Origin: Brevundimonas sp.
Lineage (GTDB): Bacteria; Pseudomonadota; Alphaproteobacteria; Caulobacterales; Caulobacteraceae
NCBI RefSeq assembly: GCF_029945885.1
Contig: NZ_JAQSDK010000006.1
Location: forward strand, 62,001-126,000
Direction: 5' to 3'
Length of the DNA stretch: 64,000 nt
A program made the position numbers and the translations under genes. This document shows, in pieces, positions 38,718-46,734 of this stretch; position 1 is the first letter of the stretch; each line of letters begins with the position of its first letter. The notes beneath the pieces are model-generated. The model was not told where the DNA came from and searched no databases. It saw nothing but the letters and a program-made list of their open reading frames with translations.

Positions 38718-39895
38718 CCGGTCGGGCCGGCAGTCGTCTTGGCCAGGTCCACGATCTTCAGCATGAGTTCGGCGGACGGATCGGCAGGGACCTGGTCGCG
38801 GATGGCGGTTGCGGCGGACCGGGCGATCGTCGACCAGTCCGACCGGCGCATCCACGCCCGCTCCATCGCGTCGTCAAAGGCCGCCTCGGTCGGGGCGCTG
38901 GCCAGGAAACCTGTGGTGTTGTCATCCAGCACTTCCGCGCTGCCTCCGACATCGGTCGTGATCGCAATGCGGCCGACCAGCATGCATTCCACCAGGACCA
39001 GCGGAAGACCTTCGCACCGCGAGGGCAGGACCAGGCCGTGATGCGACTGCCAGACGGCCGGTATGTCATCGACATGGCCGTGGAAGGTCACGTTCGCGAG
39101 CCCGAGATGTCGGGCCATTGCCTCCAGGGCGACCTGGCCGGTACCGGTACCGTAGAAGTCGACATGCAGTGGCCGCTCGCGCCATTTGGGCTGTGCCAGG
39201 ACCCGCAGAAGTATGTCCTGGCCCTTCTCCATCGGATACAGGCGGCCAATGCAGGCCAGCCGCGTCACGCTGTCATCACCGGGCCAGGCCAGGGGGGCGG
39301 CGTAGTCCACCAGAAAAGGATTCCGCACCACGTCAGCATGCGGCAGTATGATCGCCAGCTGTTCCTCGGTCAGGCACCGGTTGTGGTGCGAGACAAACCA
39401 TGACGCCTCGGCCTGTCCATGCAGGGCACGACATTGCGCGCGGTAGAAATCCGGCGGCCAATGGATGTCGGACGCCTTTTGCGAGATCAGAATATATCTC
39501 AGCTTCAGCTTCCGGCAGATATGGGCGTAGGCGAAGCCATCCCAATTTCCCCCCTGGGACAGGACGACAAGGTCCGGTCGGGACAGGCGCAGCGTCAGCC
39601 ACAGTTGAAACATCTGATAGAGGATCGCCAGCGTGCGGCTGACCCGGCACAAGGCGGCATAGGCCCGGGTTGCAGACAGGGGGATATGGGTCAGGTTTCG
39701 CATGCGGCAGCCGGCTTCGCCGAGGGCCTTCAGGGGGGGCTGACGCAGGTCGAGGTAGGGTTTGAGCGCGCTGACCTTGTGGCCGGCCCGGACCGCCGCC
39801 AGGGCCGCGCCGGCCCAGAGTTCCTCGCTGCCACCCCAGACGGCCTCGTTACAGCTCACGAAGCAAATGCGCAGATCATCCCCCCCACGACTCAT
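38714..39895 (-). CDS. Family 4 glycosyltransferase
   Basis: The 393-aa GT-B enzyme begins LRICFVSCNEAVWGGSEELWAG and has the GT4 C-terminal E-x7-E type signature in PSRCEGLPLVLVECMLVGR. The ATG at 39895 has GGGGAAA 5-7 nt upstream and is preferred to a TTG 12 nt further out. It heads a three-gene minus-strand group with the GT2 and the epimerase; the divergent neighbour is the UbiA gene. Confidence 0.87.
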   Translation of the reverse strand: MSRGGDDLRICFVSCNEAVWGGSEELWAGAALAAVRAGHKVSALKPYLDLRQPPLKALGEAGCRMRNLTHIPLSATRAYAALCRVSRTLAILYQMFQLWLTLRLSRPDLVVLSQGGNWDGFAYAHICRKLKLRYILISQKASDIHWPPDFYRAQCRALHGQAEASWFVSHHNRCLTEEQLAIILPHADVVRNPFLVDYAAPLAWPGDDSVTRLACIGRLYPMEKGQDILLRVLAQPKWRERPLHVDFYGTGTGQVALEAMARHLGLANVTFHGHVDDIPAVWQSHHGLVLPSRCEGLPLVLVECMLVGRIAITTDVGGSAEVLDDNTTGFLASAPTEAAFDDAMERAWMRRSDWSTIARSAATAIRDQVPADPSAELMLKIVDLAKTTAGPTG

Positions 39896-40009
39896 GAATT
39901 TCCCCAATGCTGATCAATCCCCTAACCTTGCCATGGGCGGTCGTCCATCGCCTTTGTGAAGCGGTGTTCGGCCGGCTAAAACTCCTGCGGTCGCGATAGG
40001 CGAAATCGA

Positions 40010-41068
40010 ATGTCAGACGGGCCGGGACACGCGGTGATGACGCCCCTCAGGGCAATTCTACGCGCGAGCGAATGGTGGGAGTACAAACTCCTTCCGACGC
40101 TGGCGATCTTCTATGCGACCGCCGTCTATCTGGATCAGCCGATCCTGCCCCTGTGGCCCGCGGCCGTTGCCCTGCTGGCCAGCCTCATCGTGGGCGCGAT
40201 CTATGTCAGCGTCCTCAACGATGTGACCGACCTCAAGGATGATGCCGCTGCCGGCAAGGTCAATCGCGTCTCGGGACGATCGCCGATCATCGTGTTTGCC
40301 CTGATCACCCTGCCGGTGCTCGGCGGGCTGTTCTTCCTGTGGACCTGGCGGGAGCAGCCGTTGCTGCTCGCCGTCTATGCCCTGGCCTGGGTGGCCTTCA
40401 CCCTTTACTCGCTGCCGCCCGTCCGGCTGAAGACCCGGGGACTGTGGGGGCTCATGGCGGATGCGTCCGGGTCTCATCTATGCCCCACGCTTCTGGCGTC
40501 GCTGCTGGTGTTCGCCGTGGCGCAACGCTCGCCCGACGGTCTGTGGCTGACATGCGTGGGCACCTGGGCCGCCGCCTATGGCCTGCGCGGCATCCTGTGG
40601 CACCAGTTGATGGATGCCGAGAGCGACCGACTCGCTGGCGCGCGAACCTTTGTGCAGCGCCACGGTGAGGGGCTGGCCCGGCGACTGGGCCTGGCGGTTG
40701 TGTTCCCGATTGAAATCCTCGCCCTGGCGGGTCTGGTTGTCATGACCGGTTCAACGGGCGCGGGTCTGGCCTTCCTCGCCTATGGGGCCCTGGCCTTGGG
40801 TCGGGTCCGGTGGTTCAGGATGCGGGCGATCGTGGTTTCGCAGCAGCCGCAATCCTTCATGGTGATGAATGAGTACTATGAGGTCTTCCTGCCCCTGTTC
40901 CTGATTGCAGGCAGCGTCAGCCACCATCCCGCTGATTTGTTCGTCATCATCGTCCACCTCGCCGTCTTTCCCGGCCGAATGATCCAGGTGACATCGGACA
41001 TCGTCACCATTGTCACGGGCGTGCTGGGTCTGCTCAGGCGGCGGTTGGGCTTCGGAAGGCCTGATTGA
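40010..41068 (+). CDS. UbiA-superfamily intramembrane prenyltransferase
   Basis: The 352-aa protein has about eight membrane helices and the two Asp-rich motifs of UbiA enzymes: N70-D71-x-x-D74-x-x-D77 (NDVTDLKDD) and a second D202-x-x-x-D206 (DAESD). Such enzymes transfer a prenyl chain to an aromatic ring, quinone precursor or sugar phosphate; some act as terpene cyclases. It is not the ubiquinone UbiA by length and context. It sits alone on the plus strand between glycosyltransferases and an ABC exporter, near a DxDD protein and a P450. Confidence 0.86.
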   Translation: MSDGPGHAVMTPLRAILRASEWWEYKLLPTLAIFYATAVYLDQPILPLWPAAVALLASLIVGAIYVSVLNDVTDLKDDAAAGKVNRVSGRSPIIVFALITLPVLGGLFFLWTWREQPLLLAVYALAWVAFTLYSLPPVRLKTRGLWGLMADASGSHLCPTLLASLLVFAVAQRSPDGLWLTCVGTWAAAYGLRGILWHQLMDAESDRLAGARTFVQRHGEGLARRLGLAVVFPIEILALAGLVVMTGSTGAGLAFLAYGALALGRVRWFRMRAIVVSQQPQSFMVMNEYYEVFLPLFLIAGSVSHHPADLFVIIVHLAVFPGRMIQVTSDIVTIVTGVLGLLRRRLGFGRPD

Positions 41069-41116
41069 CCGTGACGATACAGACGGCCTGTGTGGCCGGG
41101 CCCGGTGGCGCTCTGT

Positions 41117-41938
41117 CTAGCCCAGTCTTGCGACGATATGCGGTCGTGCCAGCCGCAGAAGAAGCCAGCCGAGAACCAGCAGGATTACCGACACCGCCGC
41201 GACGCCCGCAAAGTCGGCTGACGGGGGCTGGCCTACCGCCGCGTTGCGGGCTGTTACCAGCAACGGCGTGACCGGATTGAAGCGAAGAAGGCCGTCGCCC
41301 GGTATCGGATAGAAGACCGGTGTCAGGATCATCCAGAGGGCGGTGCCGAGCGCGATCGCGCGACCGACATCGTCATAGAGCAGGCCCAGCGGCAGCGCGA
41401 GAACACCAATCGCTGTCCCAAGCGCCACCAGCGCCACCATGGCGACCGGCAGCATCAGGATCCCGGAACCGATCTGCGTGTGATAGACGGCCAGGACGAT
41501 CACCAGCAGCACCAATCGACACGCGGCATTGAGCATCACGTCGAATATGCCGGCGATCAGCAGGGCCTCCAGCGGAATCCGGGTTCGCGTAATCAGGGGA
41601 CGGTCGGCGCGCAGGCGCAGCAGGGGCGCGCTCAGCGCATCGACGAACATCTGCCACAGCATCAGCCCGGTCAGGACAAAGACCGGATAGGGCATGTCGG
41701 GGGTGGCTGTGATGATGATTCGCCGCGACTGCATGTAGAAGCCCAGCAGGGCCATCACCACCATCGGCACGAACAGCCAGATATAGCCCAGAAACGACCG
41801 TCGGTGCAGCGATCGCAGGTTGCGAAGGAACAGCTGGTGACCGGTCGCGACGGCTCCGCCGAGGTCGCGGATGCTCTCACGCAGGAACTGCACGGGCCGG
41901 CGCAGGGCCGGCTCCGCGGTGAAGCGGGTCTCGGTCAT
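41117..41938 (-). CDS. ABC-2 type polysaccharide export permease (Wzm-like)
   Basis: The 273-aa protein has six membrane helices and the SFLGYIWLFVPMVVMALLG region typical of Wzm/TagG permeases. It forms the membrane channel of a polysaccharide or teichoic-acid-like ABC exporter with the ATPase encoded upstream on the same strand. The start MTETRF was chosen over an ATG 81 nt upstream that overlaps the sulfotransferase stop. The gene order is ATPase, sulfotransferase, permease. Confidence 0.87.
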   Translation of the reverse strand: MTETRFTAEPALRRPVQFLRESIRDLGGAVATGHQLFLRNLRSLHRRSFLGYIWLFVPMVVMALLGFYMQSRRIIITATPDMPYPVFVLTGLMLWQMFVDALSAPLLRLRADRPLITRTRIPLEALLIAGIFDVMLNAACRLVLLVIVLAVYHTQIGSGILMLPVAMVALVALGTAIGVLALPLGLLYDDVGRAIALGTALWMILTPVFYPIPGDGLLRFNPVTPLLVTARNAAVGQPPSADFAGVAAVSVILLVLGWLLLRLARPHIVARLG

Positions 41939-41963
41939 TGGGCACGCATGCCGGGCCACCCGA

Positions 41964-42902
41964 TCATTGGTCTGGCCTGCCGTCCGTCGGGGCGGGGCCG
42001 AAGAGATAGCGGTCCGCATAAGGGTGATAGAGCGGATCGGTTTTCAGTGTCCCGGCCAGGCCCCGGAACCGTTCCATGGCGGAATTCGGCAGGCAGTCGG
42101 GGGTCACCGGCTTAACCGGAAACAGCCGGTCCAGCCAACGGATCGGCACGGCGAGGCGGTTATGGAAGGCGCAGTTCACAAAGGCGGCGCGTACCCGGTG
42201 TCCGAGGTGCCGCCTGTGAATGAACCGCGCGAGCCGCGGGTACCAACGCAGTTCGATCCTGGAGAGCGACGGGTTCACCCGCCGTTGCGGAAACGGATGC
42301 CCGCCCACGCCCAGGACCTGTTCAAGCGCGGTTCGAAACGCGCCGGGGTCGTCGCACAGCAGCTCATAGGGAAGGACGGTGACCCGCCCGGCGAACGCCT
42401 CGCGGTAGAGGGCGATCAGCGCGTCGTAGTGGCAGCCCGGATCCCCATCGGTATCGAACAGATATTCAAGGTCATCATGCCCACCTGTCCGCACGTACTG
42501 CGAATAGGACGACATCATCAATCCCTTGAAGCCTCGCGTCACGATCAAGATGGACGCGTTTGGAAAGAGCGTCTTCAGGAGTTGGCACGCGTTTTCCTGA
42601 CGCGCCGACATTTTCGCGCCCATGTCAGAGTAGTCGACATTGATACTGCCGGCGTCCTTGCGGGGCGCTGACAGACCTTCGCAGCTCGTCACCAGACAGC
42701 GCGGCTGTTTCAGATGTGTCGTTGTCCGAGTGAGGTCGTAGATATCCTGAAAGCCGCCGAGCCCCCCTTGCCGGAAGGTGATTTCGGGATGGTCGAGAAA
42801 CCACTGTTGCAGGAGGCTGGAGCCGGCCTTCGCAAAGCCCACATGAATGACGTGCGGGACAGCCCCGGCCGGTGCCTGTTGACCTTGCGCAATCAATGCC
42901 AT
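41964..42902 (-). CDS. Sulfotransferase family protein
   Basis: The 312-aa product has the PAPS-binding 5'-PSB-like loop GFAKAGSSLLQQW near the N terminus and a later Arg/Ser 3'-phosphate region (ILIVTRGFKGLMMSSYSQY). It should transfer sulfate from PAPS to a hydroxyl group of the exported glycan or lipid. Its start codon lies inside the end of the ABC ATPase gene (10-nt overlap) and the permease follows 25 nt downstream, so it is built into the transporter operon. Confidence 0.85.
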   Translation of the reverse strand: MALIAQGQQAPAGAVPHVIHVGFAKAGSSLLQQWFLDHPEITFRQGGLGGFQDIYDLTRTTTHLKQPRCLVTSCEGLSAPRKDAGSINVDYSDMGAKMSARQENACQLLKTLFPNASILIVTRGFKGLMMSSYSQYVRTGGHDDLEYLFDTDGDPGCHYDALIALYREAFAGRVTVLPYELLCDDPGAFRTALEQVLGVGGHPFPQRRVNPSLSRIELRWYPRLARFIHRRHLGHRVRAAFVNCAFHNRLAVPIRWLDRLFPVKPVTPDCLPNSAMERFRGLAGTLKTDPLYHPYADRYLFGPAPTDGRPDQ

Positions 42903-44098
42903 TCGACATCCAGTCTGATGAGTTGACGCCCCCAGTATTTGAGGTTGCCTATACGGTCGCTATCCGAGGCGACTTCGAAGGACGCCCCCCGTCCCGGGTT
43001 GCCGAATGTGGCTATGGGGAGAAGCGATCCGGTGTGCATCAGGGACAGGCAGATTTGATAGTGGCCCATCAGTAGGGGATGGCTGGTCAGGGTCGCATTC
43101 ATGATCCCTGATCCGGCCTCGAGGCGGCGGGGCGTCTGGTCTATGGCCGATCCGATACAAACCGACTGGTCGTCGGTCCAGAGGCTGAACGAGCAAACGG
43201 CGTCCATGGCCTCGGTGCAGGTGTAGCTCATCCTGACCTCTGCGGCCTCGCCGGTCATCAGGGGGCGTCCCCCGGGGCCCGACAGCTGGAGACTGTCGAT
43301 CCGGACCGGGCCGTCCTGCTGTCCGCCGGGTCCGCCCGAGACCGTTGTGGGGCGCTTCAGCATCTTGCCGACCGCGACAGCCACATCACCATCGAAGACC
43401 GCCTCGCCATGCTCGAGATAGATTGCGCGATCACACACCGCCTGGATTTGCTGCGCATTGTGCGAGACCAGCACCAGGGCACCGCCCTTGCGGACGAAAT
43501 TCTTCATGTGGGAGAGGCATTTCTGCTGGAAGGCGATATCGCCGACCGCCAGGGCTTCATCGACCAGCAACAGGTCCGGCTGAAGGTTCGACGAGATCGA
43601 ATAGGCCAGTCGCGCCTTCATACCGGAACTGTATGAAATCACGGGCGCATCCACAAATTCGTCCAGCTCGGAGAACTCGATCACCCTGGCGACAAGGTCG
43701 GCCGCATCGCGTCGGTCGAGCCGGTGCAGGGCGGCGGCCAGCTCGATGTTTTCGCGACCGGAAAGAACAGGGTCGAATCCGGCCCCCAGCTCGATGATGG
43801 CCTCGGCGCGGCCGGCATACCGAACCTCACCGGCGTCCGGCTTCAGCAGGCCGTGGATCAACCGCAGCAGCGTACTTTTCCCGGCCCCGTTGCGGCCGAC
43901 CAGGGCGATGGCCTCTCCGGGGCTGAGCTCGAAGGAACAGTCCCTGACGGCCCAGAACTCCCCGGGGCGGAGCGTTGCCTTGGGGGGAAGGCTCATGATT
44001 TCCCGCGCAACGTCGTTGACGCCATAGCGGAGGGACCGCCGTCGGTCGGAGCAGTAGCGTTTGGAGAGATGCGAGACTGAAAGGGCCTTGCCGCTCAT
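42893..44098 (-). CDS. ABC transporter ATPase with C-terminal glycan-binding domain (Wzt-like)
   Basis: The 401-aa protein has an ATPase domain (residues ~1-250) with Walker A GRNGAGKST, signature YSSGMKARLAYS, Walker B DLLLVDEALAVGD and the H-loop His in VLVSHN. A further ~140 residues form a Wzt_C-like beta sandwich that in O-antigen exporters reads a terminal sugar modification. This suggests that the sulfated or otherwise capped end of the glycan is the export signal. It is 5 nt from the divergent P450 start. Confidence 0.9.
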   Translation of the reverse strand: MSGKALSVSHLSKRYCSDRRRSLRYGVNDVAREIMSLPPKATLRPGEFWAVRDCSFELSPGEAIALVGRNGAGKSTLLRLIHGLLKPDAGEVRYAGRAEAIIELGAGFDPVLSGRENIELAAALHRLDRRDAADLVARVIEFSELDEFVDAPVISYSSGMKARLAYSISSNLQPDLLLVDEALAVGDIAFQQKCLSHMKNFVRKGGALVLVSHNAQQIQAVCDRAIYLEHGEAVFDGDVAVAVGKMLKRPTTVSGGPGGQQDGPVRIDSLQLSGPGGRPLMTGEAAEVRMSYTCTEAMDAVCSFSLWTDDQSVCIGSAIDQTPRRLEAGSGIMNATLTSHPLLMGHYQICLSLMHTGSLLPIATFGNPGRGASFEVASDSDRIGNLKYWGRQLIRLDVEWH

Positions 44099-44103
44099 CC
44101 GAA

Positions 44104-45405
44104 ATGCCACTGCGCATGTCCAGACGAGTTGCCGGAGCACCAGAACGGGCTATGTCTGTCGGTCATCACATCACGCTTGTCAGCTGCCAAGGATATGGCC
44201 TTGCCCGACCGATCATCAGGCCTACCGCCCAGAAGACTTGTATCGTGATCGGCCTAGCCCGCTTCACGGCCCGCCTCAAGCGGCTTGCCGTACGGGGAGG
44301 CAGCAAGCCCGGGGTCGATCCGGATTTTTCCGCAAATGCGGTGGATCTGGATTCCGACCGGGCCACGAACGATCCTGGTGCCGTCTATGAGGCGCTTCGC
44401 AAGGAGGGGGAGGTCGTCTACCTGCCCAGGAACCGGCTCTGGCTGGTACTCGGCCATGAGGAAACCCGGGCGGCACTCAGCCGGGCGGATATCTTCTCCA
44501 ATGCGCCGTATCGAAAATTCGACCATGAACTTCTGGGAGCGGACCCGCCCGACCATGCCGCCGTTCGCCGTCTTCTGGCTCCATGTTTCGCCGCGCCTGT
44601 CGTCGAGCGGCTGACGCAGGCTGTTCAGGGTTTTGTCTCCGATCTGCCCCGCGGCCCCTTCGATCTGGTTTCCGGGCTGTCGCGGCCGTTTTCCGAACTT
44701 CTGGGCCGGGAGCTGCTGGGTCTGGATGGGGATCTGGTGGAAGCTATTCGGCGCGCTCAATCCCTGTCCCAGGCGGCCGCGAACCCGCTGGACGATTTCA
44801 ATGCCCGACTGGATGAGTTGTCCGGGCATGCGGGAATCCTGCCCGCGCTCATCGCTCAGGGCGCAGGCGTTCTGGACCCGGACCGGGCCAGGCGGCTGGT
44901 CAGGTTCCTGTGGCTGGCATCGACCAATTCTTCCGAACGGTTGGCGACCTGGCTGGTTACGCGACTGCTCCAGGACACCGACCTTCTGGCCGAACTGGCG
45001 GCGGACCGGGCGCGCGTGCCTGCGTTCGTCGAAGAGGTGCTCCGGCTCCATCCGCCCGAGCATATATTCCTGCGACTGACGACGCAGGACACTGTTCTGG
45101 GCGGGCAGCGGATCCCTGGAGGCAGTCTTGTGCAACTGTCCGTAATGGCCGCGAACCGGGATCCGCGTGTGTTCGATTCGCCGGAGACGATCAGGCTGGA
45201 CCGGTCCGGGAGCCGGCACATTTCATTCGGTCACGGCATCCACCACTGTATTGGTGCGGTGCTGTTGCGCACGGCCATTGTTCCGTTGGTGATGGGTTTG
45301 CTCGATCGTGCAGACGGGATGCGGGCGGCCGAAGACCTCGGTCAAATTCCCTATTCTGCGACACGCAGCGTTCGTGTTCCGGCCCGTTTGATGATGCATC
45401 TGTAA
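44104..45405 (+). CDS. Cytochrome P450 with non-canonical I-helix
   Basis: The protein has the heme Cys C382 in FGHGIHHCIG, the ExxR motif in FVEEVLRLHPP and an HHxF-like N-terminal beta region. The I-helix proton-delivery segment reads A272-S-T-N275-S276-S where most P450s have AG-x-(D/E)-T; the acid is Asn and the Thr is Ser. The first ~60 residues are not P450-like, so the true start may lie downstream (ATG 44152 or later), giving about 390-417 aa. Its redox partner is not encoded nearby. A role in oxidising a terpenoid is inferred from neighbours. Confidence 0.86.
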   Translation: MPLRMSRRVAGAPERAMSVGHHITLVSCQGYGLARPIIRPTAQKTCIVIGLARFTARLKRLAVRGGSKPGVDPDFSANAVDLDSDRATNDPGAVYEALRKEGEVVYLPRNRLWLVLGHEETRAALSRADIFSNAPYRKFDHELLGADPPDHAAVRRLLAPCFAAPVVERLTQAVQGFVSDLPRGPFDLVSGLSRPFSELLGRELLGLDGDLVEAIRRAQSLSQAAANPLDDFNARLDELSGHAGILPALIAQGAGVLDPDRARRLVRFLWLASTNSSERLATWLVTRLLQDTDLLAELAADRARVPAFVEEVLRLHPPEHIFLRLTTQDTVLGGQRIPGGSLVQLSVMAANRDPRVFDSPETIRLDRSGSRHISFGHGIHHCIGAVLLRTAIVPLVMGLLDRADGMRAAEDLGQIPYSATRSVRVPARLMMHL

Positions 45406-45468
45406 CCTGCCCGGGCGCTGGAGCGCGGGCCTGTGGGACCCGGTGGCCCCGTGCTCCGGCGACGGCGA

Positions 45469-46536
45469 TCAGGTTGCTCCGGAAATGGCCCGGTAACGGG
45501 CGATGGCTTCGAGGCAGAAGGCCGTCGTCAGACCATCCGAGCCCCAGTGGGGCGTGTCGGGAACGGGGTTGGCAAAGCCACCGCCCGGACGCCGGGCCCG
45601 CCCACCATGATACAGGGCCTGTCGCTGCCAGGTCCCGTCCTCGCCCTGGTCAGCCAGAAGGGTGTGGATCAGGTCGTGCGGCAGCAGGTCCCAGTCCAGC
45701 AAACTACAGGCGGTCAATGCGGTTTCGAAGGCGCTTTCGCCACCGGACAGGGCCGTCTCGGCCAGCCGCGCGGTCATCAGCGGACGCGCGTCAGGGGCGA
45801 GCTTTCGAAGCGCGCGGGATATGAAATAGCGGACGACGCACGGTGTATCGTACCAGCGGTCGCACTGCGCTTCGCGGCCTTCCTCAATGATGGTCTTGAG
45901 CCATGCCACGACAGGACGCACATGATCGCCTTCGCCGAGGTAGTGGATGACGTTGGCATTCACCACGGCGTCGACGTCATCCAGGCTGGCAGAGGTCGAC
46001 TGGAAGAATTTCACATAGACCGGGATGTGTCTCAGTTGTGAGGCGGTCAGGGTCAGCCGGTCGTGACCCGTCCATCCGGTGCCCGGCACCAGCCAGGTCC
46101 TGAACCGCCCGTGGCGATCGCGGTTTCCGAGCAGGATTTCCCGGTTGGTGCCGGGGTCGTAGCCACCCCGACCGAGGGCGTCCGACGCACAGGCGGTATC
46201 ATCGAGGTCCGGCGGAAGACTGGCGCTCAGCGGATTCCGGCGCGCCCAGTGCCGCCACAGGCCAAAGCGGTCCCGCTCGGACACAAGAAACGCCAGCGCA
46301 CGTCCGCGCGGACCATCCGCTTCCGGTACATGACCGAGCGCTTGCGCCATGACCGCGGTCGGGAAAATCGACGGATCCAGGTTGCAGCCAAGTGTCAGGT
46401 CCGGGGCCAGGCTCGCGTATACGTCGAACTCGCCGTCAGCACGCTGGGACCCGGCCAGCCAGGCCACGCCGCGGGCGATGGCCCGGTCCAGATTGGACAG
46501 GACGGTCGGATCAGGTGAAGGGCGCGTGGCGTTCAT
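45469..46536 (-). CDS. Class II terpene cyclase-like protein (DxDD motif, squalene-cyclase fold)
   Basis: The 355-aa product is predicted to be an alpha/alpha barrel. D110-L-D-D113-T-A matches the DxDDTA catalytic acid motif of class II terpene cyclases. QW-like repeats appear at Q31-R-A-D-G-E-F37 and Q297-G-E-D-G-T-W303, and the C-terminal GLTTAFCLEAIARY is typical of squalene/hopene cyclase repeats. It is about half the length of squalene-hopene cyclases, so it would be a single-domain form. The start is chosen at an ATG with AGGA 4 nt upstream; ATG 46548 is an alternative. It is convergent with the P450. Confidence 0.72.
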   Translation of the reverse strand: MNATRPSPDPTVLSNLDRAIARGVAWLAGSQRADGEFDVYASLAPDLTLGCNLDPSIFPTAVMAQALGHVPEADGPRGRALAFLVSERDRFGLWRHWARRNPLSASLPPDLDDTACASDALGRGGYDPGTNREILLGNRDRHGRFRTWLVPGTGWTGHDRLTLTASQLRHIPVYVKFFQSTSASLDDVDAVVNANVIHYLGEGDHVRPVVAWLKTIIEEGREAQCDRWYDTPCVVRYFISRALRKLAPDARPLMTARLAETALSGGESAFETALTACSLLDWDLLPHDLIHTLLADQGEDGTWQRQALYHGGRARRPGGGFANPVPDTPHWGSDGLTTAFCLEAIARYRAISGAT

Positions 46537-46734
46537 TGGTCCTGTCATCGGCGCACGGCCGCTCGGCGGCAAGGGGGCATTCGAAGACGGTCATCCACTG
46601 GCGGTTTCCGGCAGGCAGGCCACGGTCTGTATCCGGCGATGTCCGAATGGCCCCCTGACCTGTATAGGCCTCCGGGCCAGCCTCAGGCTGCCGGACTCCG
46701 ATGCCCTGTCGGCCGGGATCATGGAGTGAACCTC

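Noticed and set aside
45406..45468. Hairpin-like GCCCGGGCGC/GCGCGGGC between the convergent P450 and cyclase-like genes
   Set aside because: The stem has a bulge and there is no U-tract in either direction.
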